Shown: positions 53,023 through 61,718 of the stretch, one piece after another
How the letters are laid out: each line of letters opens with the position of its first letter
How positions within the stretch are numbered: position 1 is the first letter of the stretch
Assembly (NCBI GenBank): GCA_022925895.1
Contig: JAKSYS010000156.1
Location: forward strand, 39,227-103,226
Direction of reading: 5' to 3'
DNA from: Fragilaria crotonensis
Lineage: Eukaryota; Bacillariophyta; Fragilariophyceae; Fragilariales; Fragilariaceae
DNA length: 64,000 nt
The notes under the pieces: model-generated
Seen by the model: the letters and a program-made list of their open reading frames with translations, nothing else
What the model was told of the DNA's origin: nothing
The model's database searches: none
Translations under genes and position numbers: made by a program

Positions 53023-54832
53023 ATGAGAGTCTCAACGTCGTCTCTCTTCTGCTTCTTGGCAATCACAGCCTTGCTGGGAAGAACCGCCGACACTGAGGCT
53101 AAAAAGCCCCATCGACCGCCGGCTGCTGGGCGTCCGTCACGCCCTCTGCCCAAAAAGCCGCCTGGGTCCAGAGTTCCGCCCGTTTCTCGTCGTCCTAAAT
53201 ACGAACCAGAGGATGAAGACGACTTTTTCGACGCAGGCTTTGATGACGGTGATGAAGAAGACGACTTCGAGGACGAACCTCCGCCTTCTCGGCAACCGAA
53301 ACGACCTACCGGGGGTCGACCATCAGCTTCAGCCAGACCTCCACCTAGAAAACAAAGTCCAAAAAGTCAACGAAGACCAGCCTATGAGGATGACGACGAT
53401 GTTGATGATTACGAACCACGGCGTCGAGGCCCACCTCCTTCTCGCGGAGCCCCACGCCGGGGCCCTCCTCCTCGCAATGCTCGTCGTGGGGAGATGGTGC
53501 CATTCACAAACCAGGCTGGGCCCTCCTTCACTCGTGGACTAGCTGCCTTGCGAGAATCCCTGCCCGATCCAAGCTCTCTCAAAGACGCTGCCGTTAATTC
53601 CCTTTCCGCTGCTCGTCAGACCACGTCACGACTTTCGGCGAATATCTACAGAGATATCAAAGGCCTCACTTCGTCCGAGCTGGAGCAAGTTATGCTCAAG
53701 GCAACTCGTCCAGATGATTCTCCGGTCAAGGGAAAGCATGTGGAGCGATTGGTGGGGGTCACATACCAAATATCGGGACGTTACGATATCTATGATGCAG
53801 TGCTGCGCAAGCTTTGGGCCAAAATGGCAGAAAAGGAATGGCGCACCACCATCAAGGCGCTCTACATTCTACACCGTTTCAGTGCCGATGGCGCACCCGA
53901 ACACCAAGCTGCCCTGAAGGCGCGCCTTCGGGAACTCAGGCGGACGCGGGATCCGAAGCGAAAGGACAAGTTCTTCAACTCGAAGCAACTCTTGGCTGGT
54001 GAAACCACTGTGAGTTGAAAATCGAATGCTGCCGTGTGTTGATATCTTTCGTCTTTCTTCTCTTTAGCACTCACATTGTGCACCTCTACAGCCTGAGAAT
54101 ATGAAGTTCCGTGCTTTCATGTCTAGATATGCACATTACGTTCTCCTTCGCGTTCAATGTTTCGGGGGTGTGTTTGACGAAATCTCCACCGAGCCGAAGG
54201 CTGCCAAGAAGAGTCCCAAGCCAATCACATCCACGGCTCTGCGTGTGGAGCACTTGGAAGCAGCCCAGTTGGTTCTCAAGGCCGGAATCGCCTGTATCCT
54301 CAAGGATGGTGAAGAATGTGAAAACACAGCTATTGCTGTCGAACGAGTTGCGTGTGATATGATTGGTCTTTCAACCGCTGTCGCTGTGGCCTTGAATCGT
54401 GTCCTGAAGGATGACGATTGGAAAGGAGCCGATGTGGCGCTCATCAAGAGGTGGTGTGAGTTCTATGCGGAGGAGTTGCTGCCACAAGCAAGGTTGATGG
54501 TTAAGAAGACGTCGCCGATGCTGGACGCCTTTGGACTCTTCTTGCCGTCACGAATGGGAACAACCGTCTCCCCCGAATTGCTTCAAAAGGGTCTCAAGGC
54601 TGTTGTTGATGAGGATGCTAGCACGACTGCTGAAAGTAACGAAGTCGACGACGAGGCGGTGGAGGCTAAAACTGCTGAAGATGGGGTAGAGAAAGATGAA
54701 GACGAGAAGGAGGAATCTGAAGAAGAGGTTGCCGGTGTTGCCAAAGAGGATGAAGCGGTCGAGGAAGTTGAAGAAGAAGACGAGGAATGGGACTACGAGG
54801 AAGAAGAATACTACGATGACGAAGAGGAATAA
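53023..54832 (+). CDS. ANTH-domain protein with N-terminal signal peptide and acidic tail
   Basis: ANTH domains (AP180/CALM type) bind phosphoinositides and clathrin machinery. Exon 1 is 53023-54009 and exon 2 is 54092-54832; the 82-nt intron has GTGAGT and CTACAG ends in phase 0. The protein is 575 aa. Residues 1 to about 26 (MRVSTSSLFCFLAITALLG...) form a clear signal peptide. About 27-165 is Pro/Arg-rich with Asp/Glu runs. The ANTH domain follows: LEQVMLKATRPDDSPVKGKHV (lipid-binding KATxx...KxKH), EWRTTIKALYILHRF, and NMKFRAFMSRYAHYVLLRVQC spanning the splice site. The tail is strongly acidic. A signal peptide on an ANTH protein is unexpected and suggests an ER-derived or periplastid location. 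Confidence 0.88.
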
Positions 54833-55464
54833 GCTTGAATTATAGTGGTTGTGTTTCTATTCCCTAGGTCTCCATGTTCTTGCATCCTTCCATAAATGCG
54901 GGAACATAATCAAGACTGCTGATTCCTTGACACACGACGATTGATCCCGTTTTGTATTTTAATGTGTAACCTGTGTCCCATGAGCTAGTGACATTCGCAG
55001 CTGGGTCGACGTCGTCAAGCATGGCAGAGTGTAGAGCTACCGGTAGTCGGAGGGTGACATCATACGAAACCTATCGAGTGTTAGGTTTTTCCTTTTTTCA
55101 GCAAAAACTGGAGTACCAGAGTCACCGTACTCTACCGGCATTCCGTATTCCGAATATGACGAATGATCAAATTTTATTACATACTCCGGACTCCGGAGTA
55201 GTAGTACTCAACACAGTACTACGGTAGATAGTATGCTCCGGACTCCACAGCACCTGGTACTCGTACCAGGTACTTGTACCACATGTTTGTACGTATAGGT
55301 TGTTTGTTGACAAAGCAATTGTGTATTGTGTACATGTGTGTACATGTAGCGGGTAGTATCTGAACATATTGTCATGGGTTTTGTGAGACATTTTACTCGC
55401 GAGTACGAACCAAAGCATTTATCTGCATTTTTGAGATTCGAAGGGGAAGTTGCAGCAGTCACTG
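54833..55464. other. intergenic
   Basis: It contains the 3' UTR of the ANTH gene and a patch rich in CCGGACTCCGGAGTA, GTACTACGG and GGTACC at about 55060-55290. No gene is recognised. Confidence 0.5.
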
Positions 55465-56206
55465 ATGATCGTCGCACCTTTATTCATCGTTCTCGCCATG
55501 ACTACCGGTAGTAAAACCATTTATTTGATACGCCACGCCGAGAGCAAGGAAAACAGAAGAATGCAAGGCCTAAAGAATGTGGGCCGATCTTTGAGGAGTG
55601 GCAAACCCCCTGCTTTGGTGGATGTGTACAACGGATGCAAGTTCATGGGAATGACTGCATTGGGATTGACAAACTCAGTACTTTCAAGGAACGGGATGGA
55701 TCAGGTGTGAATACATGTTGAAAATGGCTTTAGTTAGACGGTCCGTTCTCCTCTCACTTCTGTCCCAGATTGATAACATGCAGAAGATTCTTTTGGATGT
55801 GGGTTTTACAGAGCAGCTATCTATGGTTGCACACTCTCCGCTGATTCGAGCAAAAGACACATGTTTCGGAATCTTGGATCTCTCAAGCAACAATGCCCCA
55901 TCCGTTGTCGAGCTTCACTGTCTTTGTGAAGTAACTCCGTGGGAAATGCTCATACCGGGGAAGCGACCCGTTCGCAATCGCATCAAAATACTGGAAGAAT
56001 GGATCACTGCACAAACGGCCGAAAGTATTGCACTTATTGGTCATTCCGAATACTTCTCGGTGATGCTTGGCCTTGATGAAAAGTTCCAGAATTGCGATGT
56101 GTGGAAAGTATCTTATGAAAACGGTCGATGGACAGATTTACGGCTTGCTCATAGGCTCAGTGCCATCACCAGCAATGTGGATGTACACACGCGTTTTACG
56201 AGTTGA
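55465..56206 (+). CDS. histidine phosphatase (phosphoglycerate-mutase-like) family protein
   Basis: This is a branch of the phosphoglycerate mutase/phosphatase superfamily that uses a phospho-histidine. Exon 1 is 55465-55704 and exon 2 is 55769-56206; the 64-nt intron has GTGTGA and CCCAG ends in phase 0. The catalytic RHAES motif is in TIYLIRHAESKENRR. The second histidine is in IALIGHSEYFSVML, and SPLIRAKDTC carries the phosphate-pocket Arg. The start could be 55465 (MIVAPLFIVLAMTTG, a short hydrophobic leader) or 55498 (MTTGSKTIYL), which has a better context. Substrate unknown. Confidence 0.87.
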
Positions 56207-56919
56207 CTAGGCAAAACACGCAGATGTTGTTGAGACAGAATAAGGAGGCTGCGCAACATTCTGCAGGGACTGAAGGTCACCAAACGGCATGAATGACACC
56301 TTAGCCCGGACTTCGTTGTTGGTCAGTTCAGGGCAACTACACAGCAGATAATGCGCTTCTGGGTGTCCCCTCATACGACTGTGATGCGAAATTTCACACA
56401 ATAGGATGTCTTCCATCTTTCTAGACTTTTTGGAGACCAAGAACGAAGCACGGGCGCGGAAAAACCACGTGGGTGGGTGACAGGTTTAGGCCGATTCTGC
56501 TGTCTCGTGCGTGTATCCTCTGTTCCTTATTATGTGGAATGAAGCCTATAAGCTGTTGTGCATTTCATCTTAGCTTTAGCAGGTGTGCTCTTCGTCTAGG
56601 GTCAGTTATGAACTGAATGTTCTTGTGGGACTCCGACAATTGACTACGGGTGAACTATGCTTACTGTACCTGGTGACCGCTGCAGTACTGTTGAACAGCA
56701 TGAACCGTACTACAGTACATTACCCCTCTAGTCCGGGTATGTTCATACTTGGTGTAGACAACGGTACAACGTACAACAGTATGAATCCATGTGTATTGGA
56801 ATCATATCCGTGATCCGTGTTACGACACTGCGTCAACGCGCACTGTCACAACTGTGCCGATGCGGAAGATCGCCAGAAAAAGGGTCACGAAGATTTGACT
56901 GAATCATCAATCATCCATC
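56207..56919. other. intergenic
   Basis: This is the 3' flank of the phosphatase gene followed by a GTAC-rich patch at about 56640-56790, then the upstream region of the PPOX-like gene. No gene is recognised. Confidence 0.5.
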
Positions 56920-57738
56920 ATGCGGCTGGTGATGTACGTATTGGCAAATCAACTCTTGTTATTGTGTTTGAGGACAACCCCATCGCGAGCGTTCAAGCCA
57001 TCTTTTAAGGGACACTCATCAAGAGTACTTCGCACGATGTCGTCAGATGCGGCTGGATTGACAGATATTGGCGGAATCGCCGAGGTTGAGCACACTGGCG
57101 AAGCAAACGCAGAAATATCTTGGAAGGCTCGAATCGATACTAGTATCGCTCGATCGCGCAAGATTCGAGGTTCGAACTTTGTTCAAATTTCCACTGTATC
57201 GAATGGTGAACCAAGATGCAGAACCGTCGTTTTTCGTGGTTTTCAGAGGGTTCCTTCTGAACATCCGATAGCAATAGAGTGTGATGGAATGTCGTGTGTG
57301 ATGAAAATGATTACAGACAATCGATCGAATAAAGTGTCTGAAGCGGCTGCTCAACCCTTTGCAGAAATTGTTTGGTGGTTTTCCAAGACTAGTGAACAGT
57401 ATAGGATACGAGGGGACCTCTGTTTCGCGGGCGGAGGAGATTTTGATTCAGACGTGGACAAGGTGCTAGCAGCTGCTCGAAAGGAACAATGGGGAAACTT
57501 GAGCGATCCTGCGCGAGAGCAGTTCTTTTGGAAGGAACCTGGTACCGATTATAGTGGCGAGTCAATTGTTCCGCTTGGCGGTCGAGACGGCGAAGGCAAT
57601 TTGTTGGAGGCGCCTCAATCATTTCTCCTCATGTTTTTGCGTCCGAAACGAGTTGAATATCTACGACTTGGCGACAACTTTCGTCAGATTGACAAGCTTA
57701 TCGATAATCAATGGATGAAGAGGAGAGTTAATCCTTAG
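56920..57738 (+). CDS. pyridoxamine-phosphate-oxidase-like FMN protein (Alr4036 type), probably plastid-targeted
   Basis: This is a flavin-binding split-barrel protein of the Alr4036/PPOX-2 family, related to pyridoxamine 5'-phosphate oxidases; the real substrate is uncertain. The protein is 272 aa, starting at the ATG at 56920. It opens with a hydrophobic leader (MRLVMYVLANQLLLLCL) followed by SRAF|KPSF, an ASAFAP-like plastid motif. The core has NFVQISTVSNGEPRCRTVVFRGF, NKVSEAAAQPFAEIVWWF and EQYRIRGDLCF. The C-terminus has FLLMFLRPKRVEYLRLGDN. It is unspliced and intact. Confidence 0.88.
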   Translation: MRLVMYVLANQLLLLCLRTTPSRAFKPSFKGHSSRVLRTMSSDAAGLTDIGGIAEVEHTGEANAEISWKARIDTSIARSRKIRGSNFVQISTVSNGEPRCRTVVFRGFQRVPSEHPIAIECDGMSCVMKMITDNRSNKVSEAAAQPFAEIVWWFSKTSEQYRIRGDLCFAGGGDFDSDVDKVLAAARKEQWGNLSDPAREQFFWKEPGTDYSGESIVPLGGRDGEGNLLEAPQSFLLMFLRPKRVEYLRLGDNFRQIDKLIDNQWMKRRVNP

Positions 57739-57755
57739 ATTCTATCTCCACGATT

Positions 57756-58529
57756 CTATCTGGTCAGCTCAAAAATGTGGATAATCCCTGTCTCCTTGAC
57801 ATTAGAATGTGGTACAACTTCAGGTAGCTCGTCGCTCATTCCTTGGGGCACGATAACGTTCGCAAGATGCGTTTTCTTGAAACCTCTCTCCAATGCACGA
57901 GTGTAAAATTCGTCAAGGTGAAGACGCGTCGATTGTGTTGCAAAGATGCACTTGACCTTCGAACTCCACAGGGTTTCCAGGGTTGCAAGCAGTGGATCGA
58001 AAAGGTTCTTTCGATACACTATGTCTGCTCCAACAACTAAGATTTCCCTAGCGCAAGCGATTCGCTCCTTGATTGATGTAGGTAGAGGTTCCCCCCATGC
58101 AAGTTCTTCGACAGCAACATTCAGAGTCGGATTCAAATTCACATTTTCCTTCATCAATCCCAGGGCATCCTGGAGATCTGTCACCACAATGTTACTGTAC
58201 CCACTTGCTGCCATACCAAGACCAACTACCCCAGTCCCTGAACCTAGATCAACTACTAACGCGTCCCTTGAAAATCCTTCGTGTCTCCTGAAATAATCAA
58301 CAAGACCTAGTCCTCCGTCCCATACACAGCTGTAGATTCCCCATCGGTCATCATCGCTCCCATATTGAGCAATCTGAATATGTTGGTTTGGGGCGACTCG
58401 TACCTTTAGCAACGGAGTCTCTTCTCTCACCCATAGCTCGACAACGTTGTCCTCATCGTTCGCCATGCTTTGTTGTACTGGATACGTTACGGTGGATTTT
58501 GGCTTTCGATCAATTCTGAGTGATTTCAT
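57756..58529 (-). CDS. METTL21-like protein lysine methyltransferase
   Basis: This is a class I SAM methyltransferase of the family that methylates lysines of chaperones and elongation factors. The protein is 257 aa from the ATG at 58529. It shows RWGIYSCVWDGGLGLVDYF (the N-terminal W..G.vWd.g pattern), motif I LVVDLGSGTGVVGLGM, post-I IVVTDLQDAL and the family DxxY-type motif in GADIVYRK. It ends 17 bases from the stop codon of the convergent PPOX-like gene, so the two 3' UTRs must overlap. The target protein cannot be told. Confidence 0.88.
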   Translation of the reverse strand: MKSLRIDRKPKSTVTYPVQQSMANDEDNVVELWVREETPLLKVRVAPNQHIQIAQYGSDDDRWGIYSCVWDGGLGLVDYFRRHEGFSRDALVVDLGSGTGVVGLGMAASGYSNIVVTDLQDALGLMKENVNLNPTLNVAVEELAWGEPLPTSIKERIACAREILVVGADIVYRKNLFDPLLATLETLWSSKVKCIFATQSTRLHLDEFYTRALERGFKKTHLANVIVPQGMSDELPEVVPHSNVKETGIIHIFELTR

Positions 58530-58573
58530 AGTTTGATGACACCTTCATGAGCATGCGCGCAACATGAAAACAA

Positions 58574-58645
58574 TCCGACATAGTATAGTGGCTAGTATCC
58601 CCGCCTGTCACGCGGGAGACCGGGGTTCGATTCCCCGTGTCGGAG
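58574..58645 (+). tRNA. tRNA-Asp (anticodon GTC)
   Basis: The 72-nt cloverleaf has acceptor stem TCCGACA/TGTCGGA with discriminator G, a D-arm, an anticodon stem CCGCC...GCGGG with loop CTGTCAC giving anticodon GTC, and a T-arm with GGTTCGATTCC (B box). There is no intron and no encoded CCA, as in eukaryotic nuclear tRNAs. A short T run follows at about 58647-58652 and may serve as the Pol III terminator. Confidence 0.97.
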
Positions 58646-59416
58646 CTTCTTTTGGATGATGGGATGATGAGAGTTGAGAGTCCTCTGAATCTGAAAAGTA
58701 CGTAATTTTGAATGTTTGCACAGTGTCTCCCCTCTACTCTTACTACAGTTCTACGTTCCTACTGGAGTACAAGCCTACCGTAGGAACCTTGTACAGTAGC
58801 GCACCGGGAACACGTATCATGTATCATACATACGTCTTCTACCGGTACGAGTAGCTACCGGTAGGATGTACTCCAGTAGTAGGTAATGCGCGCTACCTGC
58901 CTCGTTTTGTTAAATTGTATATATATGTGAAGCTATCTGTGATGGGTGATGGCTGATGGGCCATGATGGGTGATGGGTGATGGGTGATGGCACAACTCAA
59001 CTCAACACAACGTTGTTCTTCCTCAGTTACTCGTACCAGGTACCATATCGGTATGATTTCTTCATCTAGCAATGGTACTTGGTGGACTCCGGTTGACACC
59101 GACGGACGACAACTCTAACAACTCTAGGATAGTGACATAAAGTGGCGATTGTTCCTTCTAGATAAAAGCTGTGGTGCACCTTTACGCGACTGTGACACCG
59201 AAGGAGGCGAGGAAGGTCTCGTAGCTCTTTCCGTCCCGTAGTCGCGTCGGAAGCTGGTTAGTACACCTAGACCTAAGTCAAGCATCTGTATAGAAGCAGG
59301 GATCAGCGGCATTTTGCCCGTAAGGCGAATTTTACAGCTTTCTAAGCGTTAATTTTCTACCAAGGCAAGCGGATACTGGAACCGTGCACAAATCTTCACG
59401 AATATGACATGCCAGG
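58646..59416. other. intergenic between tRNA-Asp and the ARM-repeat gene
   Basis: A strong GTAC/TACCGGTA-rich island (about 58735-58885) is followed by a GATGGGT short tandem repeat (about 58938-58990). The rest (59100-59416) is the 3' flank of the ARM-repeat gene; a 62-codon minus frame there is not convincing. Confidence 0.5.
58735..58885. repeat. GTAC/TACCGGTA word-rich island beside tRNA-Asp
   Basis: About 150 bases contain repeated GAGTAC, TACCGGTA, CTACCGTAGG and GTACAGTAG words, many self-complementary. It is one of the clearest examples of the intergenic vocabulary that recurs through the window. Confidence 0.6.
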
Positions 59417-60697
59417 TCAAAGTTCTGACCGCCTCTTGGTCGTCATTGACCACGAAGCCTCTGGATCGCCTCCGCCACATCCACAGCAAGCTTCTTTGGC
59501 ACTATTACTGTTCTTGTCCGTTGCCAGGCATTCTTGTTTCGTAGCTTTACCGTAGTCACTACAGGTGTAATCCTCCTCGTCGAGAAAGACATGATCCACG
59601 CAAAGCTTACCCGTTTGGGCGTTGTCGTCTTGAAACCAGCACGGATCGGACGGGCGAAGATGACTAATAGCACCCTCGCCCTTGTTTTCCTCCAACCAGT
59701 CTGGAGAATGTGCAAGTCGACAAAGGCATTTAATAGATGCCTCAATCATCGGTCTTGCTTCTGCCGCAATAGCCAAATTCTTGAGCGCTCCCGCAGCCGC
59801 CCAAGCGACAATAGAGGACGCTTCGTCGTGAGTCCCGACGATTGCATTTTCACCCACGAAAGGGTTATCGGAGGTCATTTCCCCTCCAACCGGCCCACGG
59901 CATGCCAAACCAATCAGACTGCGAACTAACTCCTGGTCGCCGAGCATTTCCTGCCGAACTGCTTCACCGTCAGAATTCATCGTGTACTTGTTCGAGTACA
60001 GTTCAAAAGAAAACTCGCCGTTGCTCTTGCGCCACTTCCAGTAGCACCGACCATCGCCTTCTGTATCACAGTAGCTGGCGGCGAGATTTTGCAAGGCAGC
60101 TGCGGCCCACATGATTTGAACTTGCGAGGCTTTTGAGTTCTTCACTACAGCAGCCAACTTCTTAACTGCACCAGCATTGATGAAGCCTTGATGGTTCACA
60201 CCGTTTGCAAAGGTTGCGATGTAAATGAGGTGGCTGGCCATTGCCGACGTGTGAGTGTTCTTGGAAGATACAAGCTTCACAATCGACGAATGAATTCCAT
60301 TGTATTCACTCAAACGAGATCTTTGCTTATGGTTGTTGGTGACACAGAATGTAGCGTACTCGCACGCCAACCCCAGGAGGCGTGCCGTGGACGAAGATGA
60401 GGAAATCACGGCCAGTGCGTCTTGAAGGGATTCACAGGCTCCATCATTCTGCCTCTTCTTTGTATGTTTGGTGGCATCCCAACGCATCAAACGCAAGTCG
60501 TCGCCTCGCAAATCATCAATCAGTCCTTCCAAATCTTTAGTGGTCAAGGTGACGACATCCAGTGAACCGGACGTGATCGTCATCAAGAGGATGACGCAGA
60601 TGACGGCAAAGAAGTGTGGCCATGATGCACAATTTACGGGGTACAGGTAGCTGGCGGTATCTTGATTTGGACGAGCGATGGTCGTGGTTGCCGTCAC
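59417..60697 (-). CDS. secreted or lumenal ARM-repeat protein with C-terminal CCxCGGG cysteine motif; 5' end unresolved
   Basis: A hydrophobic segment (HFFAVICVILLMTITSG) near the N-terminus looks like a signal peptide or anchor. It is followed by helical armadillo-type repeats at about residues 90-330: HLIYIATFANGVNHQGFINAGAVKKLAAVV, IMWAAAALQNLAAS and IVAWAAAGALKNLAIAAEARPMIEASI. The C-terminus is Cys-rich (DYTCSDYGKATKQECL...EACCGCGGG), a pattern frequent in diatom proteins of the secretory pathway. The frame is open back to 60697 but has no ATG before 60583 (MTITSGSLDVV, inside the hydrophobic segment). A short upstream exon is therefore likely. No enzymatic function is indicated. Confidence 0.75.
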   Translation of the reverse strand: MTATTTIARPNQDTASYLYPVNCASWPHFFAVICVILLMTITSGSLDVVTLTTKDLEGLIDDLRGDDLRLMRWDATKHTKKRQNDGACESLQDALAVISSSSSTARLLGLACEYATFCVTNNHKQRSRLSEYNGIHSSIVKLVSSKNTHTSAMASHLIYIATFANGVNHQGFINAGAVKKLAAVVKNSKASQVQIMWAAAALQNLAASYCDTEGDGRCYWKWRKSNGEFSFELYSNKYTMNSDGEAVRQEMLGDQELVRSLIGLACRGPVGGEMTSDNPFVGENAIVGTHDEASSIVAWAAAGALKNLAIAAEARPMIEASIKCLCRLAHSPDWLEENKGEGAISHLRPSDPCWFQDDNAQTGKLCVDHVFLDEEDYTCSDYGKATKQECLATDKNSNSAKEACCGCGGGDPEASWSMTTKRRSEL

Positions 60698-61302
60698 TTC
60701 CCATGGTGCATAGATGCGTATGACAGAGCATTGGACTCAGAGGTCCGAGTTGCTCATGTGTGTTCTCATCTCAGTAAAGATCACTACTGTACTCACTGTA
60801 TGTACGGTGCGCGCACGACTAACGTTTGCAAGACAAAACAGTACTGAAGTAGACTCTACTACCGGTAGTAGAGAGAGAGAGCAATAAAAAACACAAGAGC
60901 ACTCACCCTGTTAAAAAAGTACCAGGTACCAATATGCATGTAACAGTACATACACTGTTCAGTGGAACATAGTCTACTGCATACGAAGGACGAAGGACCA
61001 TCAACGGAAAAACCAACGCCGAGCATCGAGCTTTCACATTGTCAAAAATGACTCTGACATTTGACTTCATCCGCTAATTGTGTCACTGGTCGTCATTGGT
61101 CAAAATCTCACCCCAGGTGCTTCAGTCTTCAGTACTAAGAAGCTTATTCTGGTACCCAACTTCATAGTCCAGTGCTGTACATGGTACTGTAGAACTCTGT
61201 AGCGTAATAGCTTCTCAGCCTTCAACCACTTGCAAACCACATCCACTCATCACCCATCCTCCTATCGTGTTGCCATCTTCACAGCATTGTAGATTGGAGA
61301 TC
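60698..61302. other. intergenic
   Basis: GTAC/CCGGTAG-rich patches lie at about 60780-60960 and again near 61140-61200. It is the shared upstream region of the ARM-repeat gene (minus) and the APC13-like gene (plus). No gene is recognised. Confidence 0.5.
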
Positions 61303-61642
61303 ATGTCTGATAGTTCCTACGTTGCCGTCACAAAACATCGCAGGCCCCTTTGATACATCTGGTCGGCCACCAGTTCTGGAGTTGATTGACGACGACTGGG
61401 CTGCGGACACTCTGGAGGATGAAGACTTGCCGACCAAGGCGTTCGAAGTGCCGCTGATGGAAGAGGACGACCTGGACGGAGATCAGGCAGTCGTAACGAC
61501 AGGGACGTCGTCGTCGGCTGTCACCAATCTAGAAGAGAGACGACGGAGAGATGAGGGCTGGAACGATTTGGGGTTGGATCAACTTGATCAACGACCAGAA
61601 GGAGGAGCACACAGCGCAACGAATCAAGGCAATTCTCATTAG
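61303..61642 (+). CDS. APC13: anaphase-promoting complex subunit 13 (APC13)-like, apparent frame change near the start
   Basis: APC13 is a small subunit that stabilises TPR subunits of the anaphase-promoting complex. The recognisable part is VLELIDDDWAADTLEDEDLP, which matches the APC13 signature (LIDDxWxxDxLPxEDxxxP). The acidic EVPLMEEDDLDG and a C-terminal WNDLGLDQLDQR, like the family's W-x-DLALxxL helix, support it. This frame has no ATG upstream. The only nearby ATG (61303, MSDSSYVAVTKHRR) is in a neighbouring frame and overlaps, so a one-base change or a tiny intron is needed. Length (about 110 aa) is slightly more than in animals. Confidence 0.7.
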
Positions 61643-61718
61643 TCATTAGCTACCGGTAGCTTTACTGTATACCTCGAAGGCGTACAAGAGTGGTTTACCA
61701 CAAACTTGCATACCGCTT

